Source: Argonema galeatum A003/A1
GTDB lineage: Bacteria > Cyanobacteriota > Cyanobacteriia > Cyanobacteriales > Aerosakkonemataceae
DNA: 64,000 nucleotides
Reading direction: 5' to 3'
Assembly (NCBI RefSeq): GCF_023333595.1
Contig: NZ_JAIQZM010000014.1
Coordinates: forward strand, 62,001 to 126,000
Part shown: positions 60,330 through 64,000 of the stretch, piece after piece
Layout of the letters: every line of letters begins with the position of its first letter
Position numbering within the stretch: position 1 is the stretch's first letter
Made by a program: the position numbers and the translations under genes
The notes under the pieces: generated by a model
What the model was told of the DNA's origin: nothing
What the model saw: only the letters and a program-made list of their open reading frames with translations
The model's database searches: none

Positions 60330-61082
60330 ATGACAGTTTCTGGTTGTATCTGGGATGCTCCACCAGCAGATTTTACATTGTCGAGTAATGATATTCATAT
60401 CTGGTCTGCTTGTATTGACTTACCCAGTCTACGGGTTCAGCAGCTAGCACAAATCCTCTCTGAGGATGAGCTAAAGAGGGCCGAGAGATTTTACTTTGAG
60501 CAGCATAGAAACCGTTTCATAGCTCGTCGTGGAATTCTCAGAACGATTTTGAGTCGCTATTTGGATAGATCGCCAAATGAGTTGGAATTTAATTATGGTT
60601 CTCGCGGCAAACCTGCACTGGCGGAAACCTGCGGTGGGGATAGACTGCGGTTTAATTTATCTGACTCTCATGGATTTGCTCTATATGCGGTGACGTGCGA
60701 TCGCAATCTCGGTATCGACATCGAACAAATCCGTCCCATTGACGATGCCGAACAAATTGCCAAACGTTTCTTTTCCTCCCAAGAATATGGTGTACTGCGC
60801 GACCTCGATCGCAGTCAACAACAAGCAGCATTTTATAATTGCTGGACTCGCAAAGAAGCTTATGTGAAAGCAATTGGAGATGGATTAAGTTTACCCCTGG
60901 ATGGATTTGATGTTTCCTTATCTCCAGGAGAACCAGCTAAGCTACTTAGTATCAAAAGCGATACCGAATCAGCTGCTAATTGGTTGCTTCAAGATTTTAC
61001 CCCTGTGACTGGCTATGTCGCTGCTCTTGCCGTAGAAGGTTTTGGTTTTAATATCAGCTGCTGGCAGTGGCTGGAGGAGTGA
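60330..61082 (+). CDS. Sfp-type 4'-phosphopantetheinyl transferase
   Basis: 250 aa. Transfers the phosphopantetheine arm of CoA onto carrier-domain serines of the NRPSs. Motifs: NYGSRGKPALAE, FNLSDSHGFALYAVT, the Mg2+ site GIDIEQIRPID and FYNCWTRKEAYVKAIGDGL. Length and motifs fit the Sfp/HetI group. Divergent from NRPS-1, so a shared control region of only 41 bp is likely. Confidence 0.92.
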   Translation: MTVSGCIWDAPPADFTLSSNDIHIWSACIDLPSLRVQQLAQILSEDELKRAERFYFEQHRNRFIARRGILRTILSRYLDRSPNELEFNYGSRGKPALAETCGGDRLRFNLSDSHGFALYAVTCDRNLGIDIEQIRPIDDAEQIAKRFFSSQEYGVLRDLDRSQQQAAFYNCWTRKEAYVKAIGDGLSLPLDGFDVSLSPGEPAKLLSIKSDTESAANWLLQDFTPVTGYVAALAVEGFGFNISCWQWLEE

Positions 61083-61086
61083 AAAT

Positions 61087-61187
61087 CGGCTCTTCCGTAT
61101 TTACTATGTTTTTGTTCAGTTAAGAACATTTTTATTGATTTTCTCATCTGCTCCTCTGCTCAAATAGCATAGTAAGTACGGAAGACC
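61087..61187. mobile_element. MITE-like element, copy 3, short form with clear inverted ends
   Basis: GGCTCTTCCGTATTTACTAT at the left; the right end (CATAGTAAGTACGGAAGACC) is its reverse complement with two or three mismatches. About 101 bp, with the TTTTGTTCA and AACATTTTTAT core and a single CTCCTCTG unit, so it shows the unexpanded form of copies 1 and 2. The GGCTCTTCC start recalls ISL3-family ends. Confidence 0.75.
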
Positions 61188-61348
61188 TATTTTTGTGGGT
61201 GCAGTTACGTTTTTTTTGTTCATGTGGAGTCATTAGTATTTTAAATCATAAAAATCATAGCTTTTATAAAAAAAAGTTAAAGAAATTACAAGTTACTGAG
61301 GGCGTCTATGGTAAAGTAACTCCTGTAAACGAGCAACTAAAAAAAACC

Positions 61349-62212
61349 ATGACCAAATCCAGCATAAAGCTACCCAGCGGTGAACTTACCGTTTTCGCAA
61401 AAGAGGAAAAAAACCTTCCTAGCTTGACCAACCAATCTGACAAAACGATAACATTGAAAATTCAAGCTGAGGGAAAGTGGAGTTACGGAGGTAAAGACGC
61501 ATTCGCCAGTCAAGTGGATGGCGATGGCAATACGGCGCAGACCGGACGAAATCCATATATGCGTTTCCCAGACGTAACGCCAGCGGCACTGGTGGCGGTA
61601 ATTGATGGCAAACCTGTGGGAAGCGGCAAGGAACATACGATCGAGATCCCACCAGGCAAGACTGTATCGTTTATAAACAATGACCAACCGGGTGTGTACG
61701 GTGACAACAGTGGCAGTCTCACGATTAAGTGGTCTATTGCCAGCATCAAGAACGGTAACGGTTCTACTTCAACTAAAGAAGAATCTATTGTCTCTGGCCC
61801 TGACAATAAAACCTTTCCCCTACCTAGCGGCGAACTTATTGTTTTCGCAACTGAAGAAGAAAACCTTCCCAGCTTGATTAACGAATCGGACAAAAAAATA
61901 ACATTAAAAATTCAAGCTGAGGGAACGTGGAACTACGGGTGGAGCGACAACAACGCCCCGATCGCTAACATGGTAGATGCCAATGGCAATCCGGCGAATA
62001 CGGGGCGAGAACCATATATGCGTTTCCAAGGCATAACGCCAGCAGCACTGGTGGCGGTAAAAGACGATCGAGCTGTTGCTAACGGCAAGGAACAGACAGT
62101 TGAACTCAATCCTGGCGAAACCGTATCGTTCATCAACAATGACCAACAATACATATACTTTGACAACAGTGGCAGTCAAACCGTTAAGTGGTCAATTTTG
62201 AGCGTCAATTAA
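61349..62212 (+). CDS. Tandem LecA (PA-IL)-like lectin
   Basis: 287 aa from the ATG at 61349; the longer upstream frame starts beside the MITE and has no conserved content. Two homologous domains (about 5-130 and 150-287) each follow the galactose-binding lectin LecA plan: KTITLKIQAEGKWSYGG, AALVAVIDGKPVGSG and the calcium/sugar loop FINNDQPGVYGDNSGS (second copy FINNDQQYIYFDNSGS). In LecA the Asp, Thr and two Asn of NDVPGTYGNNSGS bind Ca2+ and galactose; the first domain keeps most of these. No signal peptide. A surface or defence lectin role is a guess. Confidence 0.8.
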   Translation: MTKSSIKLPSGELTVFAKEEKNLPSLTNQSDKTITLKIQAEGKWSYGGKDAFASQVDGDGNTAQTGRNPYMRFPDVTPAALVAVIDGKPVGSGKEHTIEIPPGKTVSFINNDQPGVYGDNSGSLTIKWSIASIKNGNGSTSTKEESIVSGPDNKTFPLPSGELIVFATEEENLPSLINESDKKITLKIQAEGTWNYGWSDNNAPIANMVDANGNPANTGREPYMRFQGITPAALVAVKDDRAVANGKEQTVELNPGETVSFINNDQQYIYFDNSGSQTVKWSILSVN

Positions 62213-62238
62213 TCGGATAGCTTACCCCACCCCCTCAC

Positions 62239-62261
62239 CCCCTCCCCGCAACAGGGAGGGG
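62239..62261 (+). terminator. GC-rich hairpin after the lectin gene
   Basis: CCCCTCCC, CGCAACA loop, GGGAGGGG followed by AAAATTTA. Confidence 0.55.
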
Positions 62262-62302
62262 GAAAATTTAGAGGCTCTTCCAGCACTCCCACACCCCACA
62301 CC

Positions 62303-62530
62303 CTAAGCAACTTGAGAAATAGTAACTAGCGGTTTAGGTTGAGGTAAAGGTTTACCGTCTTGTTGATATTCTTCAACGAGTAATTCCAAAACTTCTTGAG
62401 CGTTGCTTAAAGCTTCTTGATATGTATCTCCGTGAGTGTGAAATTGTTGAGTAGGAAACTCTGGTAAATGGACTAAATAACATCCATCTTCTTCACTCCA
62501 TTGGATCACAATAGTATAAGGTAATTTCAT
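62303..62530 (-). CDS. hicB: HicB antitoxin
   Basis: 75 aa. The partial RNase-H-like HicB fold is visible in YTIVIQWSEEDGCYLVHLPE, THGDTYQEALSNAQEVLELL and a Pro-rich tail. It neutralises the HicA mRNA interferase encoded 4 bp upstream in overlap. The C-terminal DNA-binding domain of longer HicBs is absent, as in the short form. Confidence 0.9.
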   Translation of the reverse strand: MKLPYTIVIQWSEEDGCYLVHLPEFPTQQFHTHGDTYQEALSNAQEVLELLVEEYQQDGKPLPQPKPLVTISQVA

Positions 62531-62757
62531 TCTTCTGACTCCTTTTCTTGAATTTTTTGTAATTTAGCTAATTTTTGATTAACTTCTTTTTCTAAATATG
62601 CTTTAGCATCATCCCCATCTTTACCTGAAATGGTGATCGGATCGCCTGGTAATAAAGTATGATACCAACGACTATGACTTCCTTTGGCTGAACGATAGAC
62701 AAAACCTGCTTTTAAAAGTAAACTTTTGAGATCTCTAATTTTTTTAGGCATAGTCAA
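62527..62757 (-). CDS. hicA: HicA mRNA interferase toxin
   Basis: 76 aa. dsRBD-like toxin with KKIRDLKSLLLKAGFVYRSA, the catalytic histidine in KGSHSRWYH and PITISGKDGDDAKAYLEKEV. Translation overlaps hicB by 4 bp (toxin first), the usual order. Confidence 0.9.
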   Translation of the reverse strand: MTMPKKIRDLKSLLLKAGFVYRSAKGSHSRWYHTLLPGDPITISGKDGDDAKAYLEKEVNQKLAKLQKIQEKESEE

Positions 62758-63001
62758 AGAAGATATTGTTCATCTGTTTGGTTGCCTTCAATTTCCAGAA
62801 GAGTTGGGTATTGATTATTTTAGCAGATTTATTAGCGATCGCACTCCCAAACTCGCACATATCCAAAGTGCGATCGCATTTTCTCTTTTGCCGAGACTTG
62901 ACTTCGATCCGAATACTCGTATATCATTAATATAACTGTAGTTACAAATATTAAACGACCATTACTGCTATCTATCTAACTTAACCATTGACTATTACCT
63001 A

Positions 63002-63268
63002 ATGCTAGGCAAAAACATAGAAAACTTCAAGTGCAACCTCATGTCACCTTTACAAACAAAAGAAAAAGGTATTCCGAATAAGCGAAAGAAAAAAGCTTTC
63101 TGCACTTCCTTAAAACGCAGGCACAAAACTTTAAATTATAAGAGAAACGTTCCTGTAACTTATGAGGATGAGTCTCTGGCGCTGTCCGAACGCGATAGTC
63201 GATTTTTCATATCTGTGATGGAAAATCTGCCTGCACCTTCAGAAGCGTTCCTCTCAATTTTTGAATAG
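63002..63268 (+). pseudogene. Probable remnant of a DUF1778 (TacA-like) antitoxin
   Basis: 88 aa frame. The last 30 residues (ALSERDSRFFISVMENLPAP, then SEAFL) match the C-terminal LSxRDxxxFxxALENPPxPNEAL motif of DUF1778 antitoxins. The first 55 residues are Lys-rich and lack the ribbon-helix-helix start, so the gene seems to be a damaged or recombined copy. No acetyltransferase toxin follows. Confidence 0.45.
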
Positions 63269-63599
63269 TGTATCTAGTAGGTCTGGCACAGAAGTGACTC
63301 ACGGAAGACTAAATATTGATTTTGCTAAGCAGGGTAAGCATATCCCCGGTCATCCAAATTATATCCCTGGTAAAAGCATATTAACCCATCCAGATCCGCA
63401 AGAGCTCATCAATCGTTTTGCGGGAACGGGACAACCTCTCAAAGGTACTTTTGGACAACCAGGATTTAAAGAGCGTGTGGATTTTGGCGAAATTATTGGA
63501 GAGTACATCGATCCTAGTGCCGGAGTTGCTACACTAACATCAAAGGGAATCTTGCACTATTCCCAAGCAGGAGTTCACATCGTTCCAGCGAGGCCGTGA
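63261..63599 (+). CDS. Ntox50-type polymorphic toxin C-terminal domain (orphan)
   Basis: 112 aa in an open frame from a TTG; the true start is uncertain. The sequence HGRLNIDFAKQGKHIPGHPN, LTHPDPQELINRFAGTGQPL, ERVDFGEIIGEYIDP and ILHYSQAGVHIVPARP fits the Ntox50 nuclease-type toxin domain, which normally sits at the end of a very large secreted protein. The delivery part is absent here, so this is an orphan toxin module or silent cassette. A likely immunity gene follows 4 bp later. Confidence 0.7.
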   Translation: MNSVSSRSGTEVTHGRLNIDFAKQGKHIPGHPNYIPGKSILTHPDPQELINRFAGTGQPLKGTFGQPGFKERVDFGEIIGEYIDPSAGVATLTSKGILHYSQAGVHIVPARP

Positions 63600-63603
63600 A
63601 ATT

Positions 63604-64000
63604 ATGCAGATAGTTGAAATGCGAGCTAGGGTAATTTTATCAGTTCAAAGAGCGCTTCTGGGAGAAGTTTCACCAGCACTTCGCGGCGTAACGGTGGGAT
63701 GGGATGAAAAAAGTATCGCGATCTTTTGTTATTTCGATGGTTTTATATCTGAGGAAGAACGAGAAGCCATGTCATGCGTTGAGACAGAAGTAATGGCTGA
63801 TTTTCCAGCAGACATTCAGATTGATTTAGATATAATTCAGTGCGATGCACCCCATGAAATGAAGTTGCTGGATGTTTGGGTTTATCGCAGACGTGAAACT
63901 TTGCCTAAATTAACAAATATGCCAATTTTTAAGCAATTTAAATTTAATGGGATTTTCAAACAAGCTAATGCCAATGATGAATTTACCGTGGATATCAATA
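63604..64000 (+). CDS. Probable immunity protein for the Ntox50 module (partial, runs off window)
   Basis: An ATG at 63604, 4 bp after the toxin stop, opens a frame that is still open at the window end (132 codons). It reads MQIVEMRARVILSVQRALLG, VTVGWDEKSIAIFCYFDG, then FISEEEREAMSCVETEVMAD. This acidic small alpha/beta protein, directly after a toxin domain, is typical of immunity proteins; the assignment rests mainly on position. A second segment (MPIFKQFKFNGIFKQ...) begins before the window ends and could be a fused second domain. Confidence 0.6.
   Translation, partial: MQIVEMRARVILSVQRALLGEVSPALRGVTVGWDEKSIAIFCYFDGFISEEEREAMSCVETEVMADFPADIQIDLDIIQCDAPHEMKLLDVWVYRRRETLPKLTNMPIFKQFKFNGIFKQANANDEFTVDIN

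Noticed and set aside
62726-62935. 69-codon frame upstream of hicA
   Set aside because: Overlaps hicA on the other strand and contains HIP1 repeats; no conserved content.

Overview
The window comes from a filamentous cyanobacterium, probably a non-heterocystous Oscillatoriales-type organism (Microcoleus/Oscillatoria-like). This rests on frequent HIP1 octamers (GCGATCGC), heptanucleotide tandem repeats (STRRs), many small palindromic/MITE-like elements, solanesyl-diphosphate synthase, a hetZ-patU3 pair and an allophycocyanin-type domain. No rRNA or tRNA gene was recognised.

Layout. 1-3258: basic/neutral amino-acid ABC transporter (natF end, natG, natH, bgtA type). 3300-8243 (minus): a membrane protein, ribD and the shape operon mreB-mreC-mreD, whose mreD is bracketed by two copies of a MITE with an expanded internal minisatellite. 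8442-20629: housekeeping and cyanobacterial genes (ssb, a SIMPL protein, a decayed Na+/H+ antiporter, AMIN-amidase, murI, sds, hetZ-patU3, a transglutaminase-like membrane protein). 20735-30857: a type III-A CRISPR-Cas effector locus without adaptation genes: a tiny repeat remnant, Cas10 with no visible HD nuclease, Csm2 fused to a HigA-type antitoxin HTH, Csm3, Csm4, Csm5, Cas6, and a CARF protein whose C-terminus looks RelE/HigB-like. 31002-42259: accessory genes (PD-(D/E)XK, Uma2, Rpn-like, aminotransferase, two methyltransferases, J-domain/pentapeptide protein, metallo-beta-lactamase-like, membrane proteins, GNAT) with several MITEs. 42804-61082: a three-gene NRPS cluster with its own phosphopantetheinyl transferase. 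The predicted order is Ile, then N-methyl-Leu, then an aromatic residue, then thioesterase release. The cluster is broken up by a LEA-like protein, a nuclease-like gene and a RES toxin-antitoxin pair. 61349-64000: a double LecA-like lectin, HicAB, and the remains of a polymorphic-toxin locus (Ntox50 plus a probable immunity gene).

Two arrangements look undescribed to me. (1) At 49227-51056 the antitoxin of a RES-type NAD-degrading toxin carries a complete allophycocyanin-beta domain at its N-terminus, with the bilin-attaching Cys81 retained and Asn71 replaced by Ser. Two direct-repeat operators overlap its promoter. This suggests a bilin- or phycobilisome-linked toxin-antitoxin module. (2) In the type III-A CRISPR locus a HigA-like antitoxin domain is fused to Csm2, while the CARF effector seven genes into the operon seems to end in a HigB/RelE-like toxin fold. 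The two halves of a toxin-antitoxin pair would then be split between the Csm complex and its cyclic-oligoadenylate effector.

A recurrent theme is in-frame invasion of coding genes by small repeats: the GNAT gene, all three NRPS adenylation domains, the NRPS methyltransferase, mreD, the Rpn-like protein and the J-domain protein. All functional calls are from reading the sequence; no database search was run.
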